Positions 1 to 7,739 of a stretch of 64,000 bases of DNA are shown here, one piece after another. Each line of letters begins with the position of its first letter. The stretch's first letter is position 1. Source of the stretch: JAOPZW01 sp963806015 (GTDB lineage: Bacteria > Actinomycetota > Thermoleophilia > Solirubrobacterales > Solirubrobacteraceae); assembly GCA_963806015.1 (NCBI GenBank), contig CAWDWM010000002.1, positions 496,001-560,000 on the forward strand, given 5' to 3'. Under the pieces are notes generated by a model. It was not told the DNA's origin, ran no database searches, and saw only the letters and a program-made list of their open reading frames with translations. Made by a program: the position numbers and the translations under genes.

Positions 1-1878
1 GCTGCCGTTGCGGATCGGGCCGAAGAAGCCCGCGAAGCCCAGGTCGGGCGGCGGCGGGGGCGGCTCGACGACCGTGTAGCTATTGGTGACCGTCGTCTCG
101 TGGCCGGCGCCATCGCGTGCGACCACCGTGAAGTCATAGGCACCCGGGGTCGCGGTGTTCAGCGGGTCGCCGCTGGGCACGTCGCCCGTGCACGACGCCA
201 GCCCCGAGCCGCCCTCGTCGGCACACGAGTAGTCCGCCCGGACGTCGGCGCCCACGTCGTACTGCGCGCCCTGCGACGGCGTGCGCAGATCGACGGTCGG
301 CGCCTGCTCGTCCGGCGCCGCGACCACCGTGTAGTGGTGCGTCACGGTGGTCTCGTTCTCCGCGCCGTCGCGAGCGACGACGCTGAAGCTGTGGTCACCC
401 ACCGTCGCGGTGCTCAGCGGGTCGCCGTCGGGCACGTCGCCCGTGCACGAGGCCAGGGACGAGCCGCCCTCGTCGGCACACGAGTAGTCGGCGGCAACCT
501 GATCGCCGAGCGTGTACTGAGCGCCCTCGGCCGGCGTACGCAGATCGACGGTCGGCGCCTGCTCGTCGGGCGCCACCGTGTAGTCGTGCGTCACGGTGGT
601 CTCGTTGCCCGCGCCGTCGGCAGCGACGACGGTCAGGTGATGGTCGCCCGGCGTGGAGGTGTCCAGCGGGTCGCCGTCGGGCACGTCGCCCGTGCACGAC
701 GCCAGCCCCGAGCCGCCCTCGTCGGCGCACGAGTAGTCGGCGGCGACCTCCTGGTTGAGCGTGTACTGAGCCCCGTCGGGCGGCGTGCGCAGATCGACGG
801 TCGGCGCCTGGACGTCGCGCGGCTTGACCGCGACCACGGCGATGGGCCGGAAGTCGGCGCCGACGGACGCGGGCGTCTTGGCGCTCAGGGCGCCGTCGCT
901 GCCGACGTCGTACTGCCCGACGGCGGCGGCGCCGAAGCCCGCCACGTACAGGCTGTGACCGCCGGGCGCGAGCGCCAGGCCGAAGGGGCTGGCGGGGCTG
1001 TCGATCGGTCCGGCCGGCTTGGGCGTGAGCGCGCCGCCGGGGAGTGCGTCGTATTGCGAGATCTTGTCATCGCCGAAGTTGGCCACGTACACACCGTCTG
1101 CGGTGGCGAGGACGCCCTCCGGCAGGGAGCCGGTGGGGACCAGCGCGGGGCTGAGGGGCGAGAGCGTGCCGTTGGCGGCGATCGAGAACTGGGCGACGGT
1201 GCCGTCGGCCACCTGGTCGGCCACGTAGGCGTTCGCGCCGTCGGGGCTCACCGCGATCCCCACCGGGGTCGGGCCGGCCGGGACGCTGGCGGGCGTCTTG
1301 GGCGAGAGCGACCCGTTCGCGGCGACGTCGTACTGCGAGACCGAGGCGCTCCTGGAGTTCGTGGCGTATGCGCTGTGTCCGTCGGGCGACAGCGTGACCT
1401 GCACGGGCTTCGTCTCGGCCGCTCGGCTCGAGGCCGGCGTGAGCGTGCCGTCGGTGCCGACGTTGTAGACGCCGATCGCGTTGTCGCCCTGATCGGCGAC
1501 GTACACGTGCCTGCCATCCGGGGACACGGCGAGGCCGAACGGCGTCGTGCCGGCGGCCACCGTGGCCGGCTGCAGCGGCGTGAGCGTGCCGTCGACGGCG
1601 ATCGCGTACTGCGAGATGTCGTTGGAGGCCTCATTGGAGATGTAGAGGTAGCGCCCGTCAGGGGTGGCCACCGCCCCCTTCGAGGTGCTGCCCGCGTCCA
1701 ATCCGGCAGGATCGAGCGCCGCCAGCGCCCCGGCGTCGTCGGCCGCGTACTGGCGGACGGTCTGCTCCGAGCTGGTGGCGTACACGTAGGCCGACGGCGT
1801 GGCGGCCTGCGCCGTTCCAGCCATCAGGGTCATCGCGAGCACCGCGATCGCGGCCGTCCTGGCCAAACGGGAGCTCAT
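1..1878 (-). CDS. Secreted beta-propeller protein with Ig-like repeats (3' end cut off by window)
   Basis: The minus-strand frame is open from an ATG at 1878 down to base 1, so the C-terminus lies outside the window. Residues 1-28 form a signal peptide ending in GTAQA. About residues 29-355 are YVTN/lactonase-like propeller blades with repeated SPDG-x-x-x-YV motifs (LAVSPDGRHVYVAD, VTLSPDGHSAYAT). From about residue 356 come three near-identical modules of about 84 residues, each opening with APTVDLRTP and containing YSCADEGGS and SCTGDVP, a paired-Cys Ig-like/HYR-type fold. A Pro-rich stretch follows. It is probably exported and surface-associated or released; no catalytic residue is evident. 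A GGAGGAAGG tract about 11-20 nt upstream is a plausible RBS. Confidence 0.85.
   Translation of the reverse strand, partial: MSSRLARTAAIAVLAMTLMAGTAQAATPSAYVYATSSEQTVRQYAADDAGALAALDPAGLDAGSTSKGAVATPDGRYLYISNEASNDISQYAIAVDGTLTPLQPATVAAGTTPFGLAVSPDGRHVYVADQGDNAIGVYNVGTDGTLTPASSRAAETKPVQVTLSPDGHSAYATNSRSASVSQYDVAANGSLSPKTPASVPAGPTPVGIAVSPDGANAYVADQVADGTVAQFSIAANGTLSPLSPALVPTGSLPEGVLATADGVYVANFGDDKISQYDALPGGALTPKPAGPIDSPASPFGLALAPGGHSLYVAGFGAAAVGQYDVGSDGALSAKTPASVGADFRPIAVVAVKPRDVQAPTVDLRTPPDGAQYTLNQEVAADYSCADEGGSGLASCTGDVPDGDPLDTSTPGDHHLTVVAADGAGNETTVTHDYTVAPDEQAPTVDLRTPAEGAQYTLGDQVAADYSCADEGGSSLASCTGDVPDGDPLSTATVGDHSFSVVARDGAENETTVTHHYTVVAAPDEQAPTVDLRTPSQGAQYDVGADVRADYSCADEGGSGLASCTGDVPSGDPLNTATPGAYDFTVVARDGAGHETTVTNSYTVVEPPPPPPDLGFAGFFGPIRNGS
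64..811 (-). repeat. Three tandem Ig-like coding repeats of about 250 bp
   Basis: The segment encoding APTVDLRTP recurs near 791-811, 541-561 and 287-307, giving a period of 247-254 bp. The three units stay very similar at the DNA level, including the YSCADEGGS and TGDVP codons. This suggests recent duplication or gene conversion. The units could recombine, so module number may vary between strains. Confidence 0.85.
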
Positions 1879-2019
1879 TTTGGGGGATCCTTCCTCCATC
1901 GGAACACGGCAACAGTACGTACTAAAGCGTCATGGACTCGCCCCACGAACAAGTATCGGCAGCAGCGGACGAATATCTGAGCGTCATCTTGAATTCGTGC
2001 CGGGCGCTACCTTGAGAGC

Positions 2020-2718
2020 GTGCAACCCCCTTCAGCGCTCGACATTCTCGTCGTTGACGACGACGAGCCGCTGCGCGAGATGCTCACCCGCTCGTTCGAG
2101 CGCGAGGGCCATCGTGTCACAGCCGTGGCCGACGGCGAGGCGGCGATCGCTCAGGCGACCGAGCGCGACTTCGACGTCGTCCTGCTCGACGTCGCCCTGG
2201 GGCCCGGCCCCGCGGGCCACGACGTGGCCCGCGCCCTGCGCCAGCGCCGCGCCGTGGTGCCGATCATCATGCTCACCGCGCTCGACAGCGAGGCCGACGT
2301 CGTGCAGGGGCTCGAGGCCGGCGCCGACGACTATGTGACCAAGCCCTTCGGCCTGGCCGAGCTGCGCAGCCGCATCCGCGCCGTGCTGCGCCGTGCACAC
2401 GGCCGTGTGGTCGACGGCGTGCGGTCGGTCGGCCCGGTGACGATCGACCAGCGCGAGCGCCAGGTCACGGTCGGCGGCGCGGCGGTGCGCGTGACCTTCA
2501 GCGAGTACGAGCTCCTGGCCTGTCTGATGGAGCGCCCCGGCAAGCTGTTCACCCGCCAGGAGCTTCTGCGCGCGATCTGGGGCGACAGCGCCTATCGCGA
2601 TCCGCGCGCGATCGACGTCCACATCCGGCACCTGCGCGAGAAGCTCGAGGAGCGCCCCGAGGAGCCGAGCCTGATCCTGACCGTCCGCGGCGCCGGCTAC
2701 CGCTTCCGGGAGCAGTGA
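2020..2718 (+). CDS. OmpR/PhoB-family response regulator
   Basis: A 232-residue two-domain regulator. The receiver domain (about 6-120) has the acidic pocket D13-D14-D15, phosphoacceptor D57 (VVLLDVALG), T86 and K108 (YVTKPFG). The C-terminal winged-helix DNA-binding domain (about 135-230) ends with the usual DVHIRHLREKLE and VRGAGYRF motifs. The gene overlaps the following histidine kinase by 4 nt (GTGA), so the two are cotranscribed and form a cognate pair. The GTG start at 2020 lies 6 nt after TACCTT, suggesting a leaderless mRNA. The stimulus and regulon are unknown. Confidence 0.95.
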   Translation: MQPPSALDILVVDDDEPLREMLTRSFEREGHRVTAVADGEAAIAQATERDFDVVLLDVALGPGPAGHDVARALRQRRAVVPIIMLTALDSEADVVQGLEAGADDYVTKPFGLAELRSRIRAVLRRAHGRVVDGVRSVGPVTIDQRERQVTVGGAAVRVTFSEYELLACLMERPGKLFTRQELLRAIWGDSAYRDPRAIDVHIRHLREKLEERPEEPSLILTVRGAGYRFREQ

Positions 2719-4274
2719 CCAGGCGCCGAGGCTTCGGGCTGCGCCCGCGGCTCCTGGCCGCGCTGGTGTTCACGAGCGTGGTCACGCTCGCGGTGGCCGC
2801 CCTGGCGCTGCTGCCGCCACTGCAGAGCCGGCTGACCGACCAGGCGGCGGACGACCTGAAGAACGCGACCACCGCGGACACACCGCTCTTTCAGAAGCAG
2901 ATCGAAGCGATCCTCAAAGACTCCAAGCGACAGCCGACCGAAGACCGCCGCAACCAGCTCAGCGTGGGCCTTCAGAACCGCGCCTTCACGCTGCGCCAGC
3001 GCACCGACGCTCGCGTGATCCTCACCGAGGCGGTGCCCGACGAGAGCCCGATCGTCGACACCGACTTCGCGGGCAGCGCAGTGCCACGCAACGAGATCCT
3101 CGCCGCGATCGGCACCGCGGAGGCGCGCACCGTCCGGCGCAACAACCAGGTCATCGTCGTCCAGCCCATCGACGTGCCCGCGAGCCTCTCGCTCAACCCC
3201 GTTCGCGGCGTCGACCAGTCCGGCCATCCCGTTCCCGCCGCCGACATGTCCGGCGACTTCGTGCTGGTCACGCAGAAGCAGCTCACCGACGTCAGCACCG
3301 CCGTGCGCCAGGTCCGCACGGCGTTCCTCGCCGCCGCCGCCGTCGGGCTGCTCGTCGCCGTCCTGCTCGGCATCGCGCTGGCGACGGGCATCGGCCGGCG
3401 CCTCGCCCGCCTGCGGGCGGCGGCGGTGCGCGTCGCCGAGGAGGGGCCCGACGCGCCGACCCCGCGCGACGACGGCCGCGACGAGGTCGGCGACCTCGCC
3501 CGCGCCCTGGCCTCGATGCAGCGCGAGCTGCGCCGCCAGGAGGCCGCCCGGCGCTCGTTCGTCGCCACCGCATCGCACGAGCTGCGCACGCCGCTGACGT
3601 CGCTGCAGGGCACCATCGAGCTGCTCGAGGAGGACCTGCGGGCAGGCCCGCTCGACCGCGAGGATGCCCGGCGCCAGGTCATCGGGGCTCAGCGCGAGCT
3701 GCGGCGCCTGGGGCGGCTGGCCAGCGAGCTGCTCGATCTCAGCCGCCTCGACGCCGACGTCTCGCTGCGCGAGGAGCCCGTCGAGCTGGGCGAGCTGTGC
3801 CGCGCCGTGGCGGCCGAGTTCGAGCTGCGCGCCGAGGAGCGCACCGTCGACCTCGAGGTCCCCGCACCGCCCGGGCCGTGTTGGGGCCGCGGCGACCCGA
3901 GTGCGGTGGCCCGCGTGGTGCGGATCCTGCTCGACAACGCCCTGCGCCATGCGCCGGGCTCCTCGACCGTCCGCGTCCTCCCGGCCTATCACGGCGCGAA
4001 CGCCACGGTCACGGTGGACGACGACGGTCCGGGCGTCGTCCCCGAGGATCGCGAGCGGATCTTCGAGCGCTTCGAGCGCGGCAGCGCTCCCTCGGGCGAG
4101 GGCGGCTTCGGTCTCGGGCTCGCCATCGGCCGCGAGCTGGCCCGCAAGATGGGCGGCGAGCTGCGCTTCGCCGAGACCGAGGCCGGGGGCCGCTTCGTCC
4201 TCGAGCTGCCGATCGAGCTCCCCGCCGGCTCGCATCCCGAGCCGGATGCAACGCCCACGCCGTACATATCTTGA
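2715..4274 (+). CDS. Sensor histidine kinase of an OmpR-type two-component system
   Basis: A 519-residue membrane kinase. TM1 is at about 13-33, followed by an extracytoplasmic sensor region of about 170 residues, TM2 at about 203-225 and a HAMP linker. The HisKA domain has phosphoacceptor H288 in ATASHELRTPLTSL. The HATPase domain has N408 (LLDNALRHAP), G1 DDDGPG (435-440) and G2 GFGLGLAIG (464-472), so all catalytic boxes are intact. The GTG start overlaps the response regulator stop. The sensor region has no recognisable ligand domain. Confidence 0.95.
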   Translation: MTRRRGFGLRPRLLAALVFTSVVTLAVAALALLPPLQSRLTDQAADDLKNATTADTPLFQKQIEAILKDSKRQPTEDRRNQLSVGLQNRAFTLRQRTDARVILTEAVPDESPIVDTDFAGSAVPRNEILAAIGTAEARTVRRNNQVIVVQPIDVPASLSLNPVRGVDQSGHPVPAADMSGDFVLVTQKQLTDVSTAVRQVRTAFLAAAAVGLLVAVLLGIALATGIGRRLARLRAAAVRVAEEGPDAPTPRDDGRDEVGDLARALASMQRELRRQEAARRSFVATASHELRTPLTSLQGTIELLEEDLRAGPLDREDARRQVIGAQRELRRLGRLASELLDLSRLDADVSLREEPVELGELCRAVAAEFELRAEERTVDLEVPAPPGPCWGRGDPSAVARVVRILLDNALRHAPGSSTVRVLPAYHGANATVTVDDDGPGVVPEDRERIFERFERGSAPSGEGGFGLGLAIGRELARKMGGELRFAETEAGGRFVLELPIELPAGSHPEPDATPTPYIS

Positions 4275-4300
4275 CGGCTATATACCTGTTTGGTTATGCT
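4271..4300 (+). promoter_or_regulatory. Probable promoter of the SRPBCC gene, leaderless
   Basis: TTGACG (4271-4276), an 18-nt spacer and TATGCT (4295-4300). The -10 box ends 7 nt before the ATG at 4308, so the transcript would begin at or next to the start codon. It lies immediately after the histidine kinase stop. Confidence 0.6.
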
Positions 4301-4307
4301 CGCTGCC

Positions 4308-4817
4308 ATGCACGGCACCTTCGCGACCGTTGACGACCGCCCCGCCCTGATCTTCGAGCGGCACCTCGCCCACCCCGTCGAGCGGGTGTGGCGGGCGGTC
4401 ACCGATCCCGCCGAGCTCGCGCATTGGTTTCCCACGCGCGTGAGCGGGCAGGTCGCCCCGGGCGGCCGGCTGAGCTTCGAGTTCCCCGACGGCGCCCTGC
4501 CGGCGCTCGAGGGCGAGGTCGTCGACCTCGAGCCGCCGCGTCGCTTCGCCTTGACGTGGGGCGACGACGTCCTGCGCATCGAGCTCGATGCGGTCGGCGA
4601 CGGCTGCCGCCTGCGCTTCACCTGCATCTTCGACGACCCCGAGCGCGCAGCCCGCGACGCCGCCGGCTGGCACGTCTGCCTGGATCGGCTGGAGCTGCAC
4701 CTCGGCGGCGCGCCGACCGACGCGCCCGACAGCGCGCCCACCACGCAATGGCGCGAGGTCTACGAGGAGTACCAGCGCCGCGGCCTGCCGGCCGGGGCCC
4801 CCGTGCCCGGCGATTAG
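4308..4817 (+). CDS. SRPBCC (AHSA1/START-like) domain protein
   Basis: A 169-residue protein with the signature of the AHSA1/YndB SRPBCC subfamily: FERHLAHPVERVWRAVTDPAELAHWFP-type N-terminus, GEVVDLEPPRRFALTW in the middle and a C-terminal amphipathic helix. These small helix-grip proteins bind hydrophobic ligands, and some act as stress proteins next to ArsR regulators, but no such regulator is adjacent. ATG codons exist at 4296 and 4308. I chose 4308 because the -10 box TATGCT overlaps the upstream one. Confidence 0.85.
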   Translation: MHGTFATVDDRPALIFERHLAHPVERVWRAVTDPAELAHWFPTRVSGQVAPGGRLSFEFPDGALPALEGEVVDLEPPRRFALTWGDDVLRIELDAVGDGCRLRFTCIFDDPERAARDAAGWHVCLDRLELHLGGAPTDAPDSAPTTQWREVYEEYQRRGLPAGAPVPGD

Positions 4818-4862
4818 CGCCAGACCCGCAGGGCCGCCGTGATGGCCGTGCGACGATGGGGC

Positions 4863-5207
4863 ATGGCCGACATCGACCTCGCCGTCGTCGAGCGCGAGTT
4901 GCGCGCTCGCCATGACGAGCTCCAGGAGCGCCTCGCCGGCCTCGCACGACCGCCCGAGCGCGGCTCGCAGGTCGGATTCGGCAAGCGCATCGGGGACGGG
5001 ACGACCGAGGCGGTGAGCCGCCTCACCGACGTCGGGGTGGGCGGGAGCCTCGAGATCTCCGAAGCCCGCGTGGCGCGCGCGCTGTCCAAGCTGGCCGACG
5101 GCAGCTATGGCGTGTGCGACGGCTGCGGGGAGCCGATCGCCCCGGCGCGCCTCGCGGCCGCGCCGGAGAGCGTGCTGTGCATCGCCTGCGCCCGGCGCGC
5201 GCGCTGA
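4863..5207 (+). CDS. DksA/TraR-type zinc-finger protein
   Basis: A 114-residue protein with an N-terminal coiled-coil-like half (ELRARHDELQERL) and a C-terminal four-cysteine zinc finger, C85-x2-C88 (CDGC) and C106-x2-C109 (CIAC), typical of DksA/TraR. Family members insert into the RNA polymerase secondary channel or act in stress responses. It lies directly upstream of an ECF sigma gene, which suggests but does not show a transcription-related role. The coiled coil is shorter than in enterobacterial DksA and the DxxDxA tip motif is not evident. Confidence 0.85.
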   Translation: MADIDLAVVERELRARHDELQERLAGLARPPERGSQVGFGKRIGDGTTEAVSRLTDVGVGGSLEISEARVARALSKLADGSYGVCDGCGEPIAPARLAAAPESVLCIACARRAR

Positions 5208-5230
5208 GCAGGCGAGGCGTCCGCCGTGGC

Positions 5231-5257
5231 GGTCACACCAGCGCCATCCGGCCGGTC
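5231..5257 (+). promoter_or_regulatory. Candidate ECF41-type autoregulated promoter
   Basis: GGTCACA (5231-5237), exactly 16 nt, then GGTC (5254-5257). This resembles the ECF41 promoter consensus TGTCACA-N16-CGTC. It lies 39 nt upstream of the ATG of the ECF41-like sigma gene, with room for the GGAGGA ribosome-binding site at 5281-5286. Confidence 0.55.
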
Positions 5258-5295
5258 TAGCTCCTAGGACCGATCGCGACGGAGGAAGCCGACCG

Positions 5296-6156
5296 ATGCA
5301 CGACAGCGACTGGCTGGCACAGCGCTTCGAGGAGGACAGGCCCCGCCTGACCGCGGTCGCCTACCGCATGCTCGGCTCGACCGGCGAGGCCGACGATGCC
5401 GTCCAGGAGACGTGGCTGCGGCTCAGCCGCTCGGACGCGAGCGCGATCGAGAACCTGCGCGGTTGGCTGACGACGGTGGTGTCGCGCGTGTGCCTGAACA
5501 TCCTGCAGGCGCGCCGGTCGCGGCCCGAGGTGCCACTCGAGCCCGAGGTCGTCGAACCGGCCGGCGGCCCCGATCCCGAGCACGAGGCGCAGCTTGCGGA
5601 CGCGGTCGGGATCGCGCTGCTGATCGTGCTCGACACGCTGGCGCCCGCCGAACGGGTCGCCTTCGTGCTGCACGACATGTTCGCCGTGCCGTTCGACGAC
5701 ATCGCCTCCATCGTCGGGCGCAGCACGCCGGCGACCCGCCAGCTCGCCAGCCGCGCGCGACGCCGGGTGCAGCGCGAGGACGCCGGCCCGGACATCGATC
5801 GGCTCCGGCAGGCCAAGCTCATCGACGCGTTCCTCGCCGCGGCCCGCAAGGGCGACTTCGCCGCCCTGCTCGCCCTCCTCGACCCCGACGTCGTGCTGCG
5901 CGCCGACGAGACCGCGATGGCGCTGGGCGCGCCGCAGGAGACCCGCGGGGCCACCTACGTCGCGGCGTTCTCCCGCCGCGCGCGCGGAGCCAAGGCGGCG
6001 CTCGTCGACGGAGCGCCGGCGGCGGTGTGGCTGCCCGCCGACCGGCCGCCCGTCGTCTACCGCTTCACCGTCGGCGAGGGCCGGATCACCGCTATCGACC
6101 TGATCGCCGACCCGGCGCACCTGCAGCGGCTCGAGCTGGCGATCCTGGACGACTGA
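5296..6156 (+). CDS. ECF41/SigJ-like RNA polymerase sigma factor with C-terminal SnoaL-like domain
   Basis: A 286-residue protein. Region sigma-2 is at about 10-75 (RMLGSTGEADDAVQETWLRL), sigma-4 at about 105-160 (AERVAFVLHDMF, STPATRQLASRARRRV), and a SnoaL/NTF2-like domain follows (about 170-285). In ECF41 factors this extension replaces an anti-sigma factor and modulates activity. The hallmark motifs WLPEP, DGGGK and NPDKL are not kept as such (DPAHL stands where NPDKL is expected), so this is a divergent member. The start is supported by GGAGGA 9 nt upstream. No carboxymuconolactone decarboxylase or oxidoreductase partner is adjacent. Confidence 0.88.
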   Translation: MHDSDWLAQRFEEDRPRLTAVAYRMLGSTGEADDAVQETWLRLSRSDASAIENLRGWLTTVVSRVCLNILQARRSRPEVPLEPEVVEPAGGPDPEHEAQLADAVGIALLIVLDTLAPAERVAFVLHDMFAVPFDDIASIVGRSTPATRQLASRARRRVQREDAGPDIDRLRQAKLIDAFLAAARKGDFAALLALLDPDVVLRADETAMALGAPQETRGATYVAAFSRRARGAKAALVDGAPAAVWLPADRPPVVYRFTVGEGRITAIDLIADPAHLQRLELAILDD

Positions 6157-6218
6157 GACCCTTCGTCAGGGCCGCGAGGTGATCTAGATGTCGGTCGTCG
6201 TCGAGTTGACGTCCGTGT

Positions 6219-7157
6219 TCAGAGCAGCGCGGGCAGCTCGCGGCCCAGCAGCGCGACGGCATCGAGGTCGTCGTGCAGGAGCTGCTGGCACATGATCCGG
6301 TGCACGCCCGCGTCGCGCAGCGCGACGACCTGCGCGGCGGCCTCCTCGAGCGTCCCGATGATCCACCCCGACGGCGGCTCGGCCAGGAACGATCCTGCGT
6401 CTGCGCCGGTCACCTCGCTCAGACGGCGCGCGCGGTCCTCCAGCTCGCCGCGGTCGCGGCCGAGCAGCGCGCCGGTCATGAGCGAGAACGGCAGCGGCTC
6501 GCGGCCGGCGACCTCGCACGCGCGCTCGACCACCGCACGTCGCTCGCGGACCTCGGCGGGCGTCGCGAACACGGTGTTGTACTCGTCGGCGTGGCGCGCG
6601 GCGAGGGCGCTGCTCCGCGGGCCGGCGCTGCCGCCGATGATGATCGGCGGGTGCGGGCGCTGCACCGGCTTGGGTTGGGCGTCGAGGTCACGCAGGCGGT
6701 AGTGCCGGCCGTCGAAATTGAAGGCCCCGTCCGACCACGCGCCTCGGATCACCTGCAGCTGCTCCTCCAGGATGTCCATCCGCTCGCGCGGCGGCGGGAA
6801 CGCGAACCCGTAGGCCTCGTGCTCGCGCGCGTGCCAGCCGGCGCCGAGGCCGAGCTCGACCCGGCCGTCGGTGACGTGGTCGGCCGTGGCCACGGCCTTC
6901 GCGAGCACGGATGGGTGGCGGAACGTCGCGGGCGAGACCAGCGTGCCCAGGCGCAGCGGCGTCGTCACCGCGCCGAGCGCGGCGAGCGTCGTCCAGGCAT
7001 CGAGCGCGCCGCGCGCTGGGTGCTCGCCGCCGAGCTCCAGGTAGTGGTCGGAGCGAAACAGCGCCGGAACGCCGTGCTCCTCGCACGCGCCGGCCAGCGC
7101 GACCCACTGCGCCCACGTCACGCCCTCCTGGCCCTCGATCATGAGGCACAGGTCCAT
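6219..7157 (-). CDS. LLM-class F420-dependent oxidoreductase
   Basis: A 312-residue luciferase-like TIM barrel starting MDLCLMIEGQEGVTWAQW. Motifs typical of F420-type LLM enzymes are HYLELGGEHPARGALDAW, LGTLVSPATFRHP (nonprolyl cis-peptide region) and LGLGAGWHAREHEAYG. The substrate is unknown. An in-frame ATG at 7175 lies inside the arm of a perfect hairpin (7173-7204), so I prefer the ATG at 7157, which begins exactly at the conserved N-terminus. It lies downstream of the cupin gene on the same strand, with the hairpin between them. Confidence 0.9.
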   Translation of the reverse strand: MDLCLMIEGQEGVTWAQWVALAGACEEHGVPALFRSDHYLELGGEHPARGALDAWTTLAALGAVTTPLRLGTLVSPATFRHPSVLAKAVATADHVTDGRVELGLGAGWHAREHEAYGFAFPPPRERMDILEEQLQVIRGAWSDGAFNFDGRHYRLRDLDAQPKPVQRPHPPIIIGGSAGPRSSALAARHADEYNTVFATPAEVRERRAVVERACEVAGREPLPFSLMTGALLGRDRGELEDRARRLSEVTGADAGSFLAEPPSGWIIGTLEEAAAQVVALRDAGVHRIMCQQLLHDDLDAVALLGRELPALL

Positions 7158-7172
7158 GCGCAGGACACTAGC

Positions 7173-7204
7173 CATCGCCCCGGCGCGGCGGCGCCGGGGC
7201 GATG
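7173..7204 (-). terminator. Perfect GC hairpin between cupin and LLM genes
   Basis: Fourteen-base arms CATCGCCCCGGCGC and GCGCCGGGGCGATG with loop GGCG, starting 16 bp downstream of the cupin stop. No T-run follows, so termination would rely on the hairpin alone or Rho. Confidence 0.5.
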
Positions 7205-7220
7205 ACGGCTCGAACGCTGC

Positions 7221-7667
7221 TCAGAACGAGCAGTTGCCGGGCCTGGCGGCGGGGACGTCAGGGTTGACGCCGTGCTTGAGGCCGAGGTAGGTCACGAGCA
7301 CCACCACCGGCTTGTGCCCCTCGTTGCGGGCGAGATGGACGTGCCCGGCCTGTTCGGTGAAGCCGTGCCCAGCCGAGATGCGCTGCGCGGTGCAGCTGGG
7401 ATCGGCGCTGTCGTAGAGCGAGAGCATCCCAGACGTCACGATGGCCACGACCGACGCGCGGTGCGAGTGCCAGCCGAAGCTCGCCCCCGGCGCCACCGTC
7501 GCCTTGGCGACGACCACGTCGGCCTTCTGCTTGACCTGGAAGGTGTAGGGCTGCGCGACGCTCGCCGCCCCGAGGACCTTCTCGGTGATCGGCGGGCGGC
7601 CGGCGGCCAGCGCCGCGGTCGTCCCGAGCGTCGCGAGGAGAACAACGGTGATGAGGAGTCGTTTCAT
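7221..7667 (-). CDS. Exported cupin-domain protein
   Basis: A 148-residue protein with signal peptide (residues 1-21, ending ALAAG) and a single cupin barrel. Cupin motif 1 is GWHSHRASVVAIVTSG with H67 and H69, but the usual glutamate is replaced. Motif 2 is GHGFTEQAGHVHLARNEG with further histidines (H109, H111) that could bind metal. It ends PGNCSF, and C84 and the penultimate-region Cys could pair. It probably acts outside the membrane; substrate unknown. The upstream region carries four CTTA-like direct repeats with about 11-bp spacing, suggesting control by an OmpR-family regulator. Confidence 0.85.
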   Translation of the reverse strand: MKRLLITVVLLATLGTTAALAAGRPPITEKVLGAASVAQPYTFQVKQKADVVVAKATVAPGASFGWHSHRASVVAIVTSGMLSLYDSADPSCTAQRISAGHGFTEQAGHVHLARNEGHKPVVVLVTYLGLKHGVNPDVPAARPGNCSF

Positions 7668-7690
7668 CGCGCCAATGTCGCGACCCCGGA

Positions 7691-7730
7691 CTTAGCATCG
7701 GCTTAGCCCCCGCTTGCGCGGGCGCTTAAC
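7691..7730 (-). promoter_or_regulatory. Phased direct repeats upstream of the cupin gene
   Basis: CTTAGC at 7691, CTTAGC at 7702, CTTGCG at 7713 and CTTAAC at 7725 (plus-strand reading): steps of 11, 11 and 12 bp. One-helical-turn direct repeats are the usual binding pattern of PhoB/OmpR-type regulators. They lie 24-63 bp upstream of the cupin start. Confidence 0.45.
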
Positions 7731-7739
7731 ACCGACCCG

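Noticed and set aside
100..1980. A 626-codon plus-strand frame at the window start
   Set aside because: The minus-strand frame encodes a clear signal peptide, propeller and Ig modules; the plus frame repeats only because the coding repeats do.
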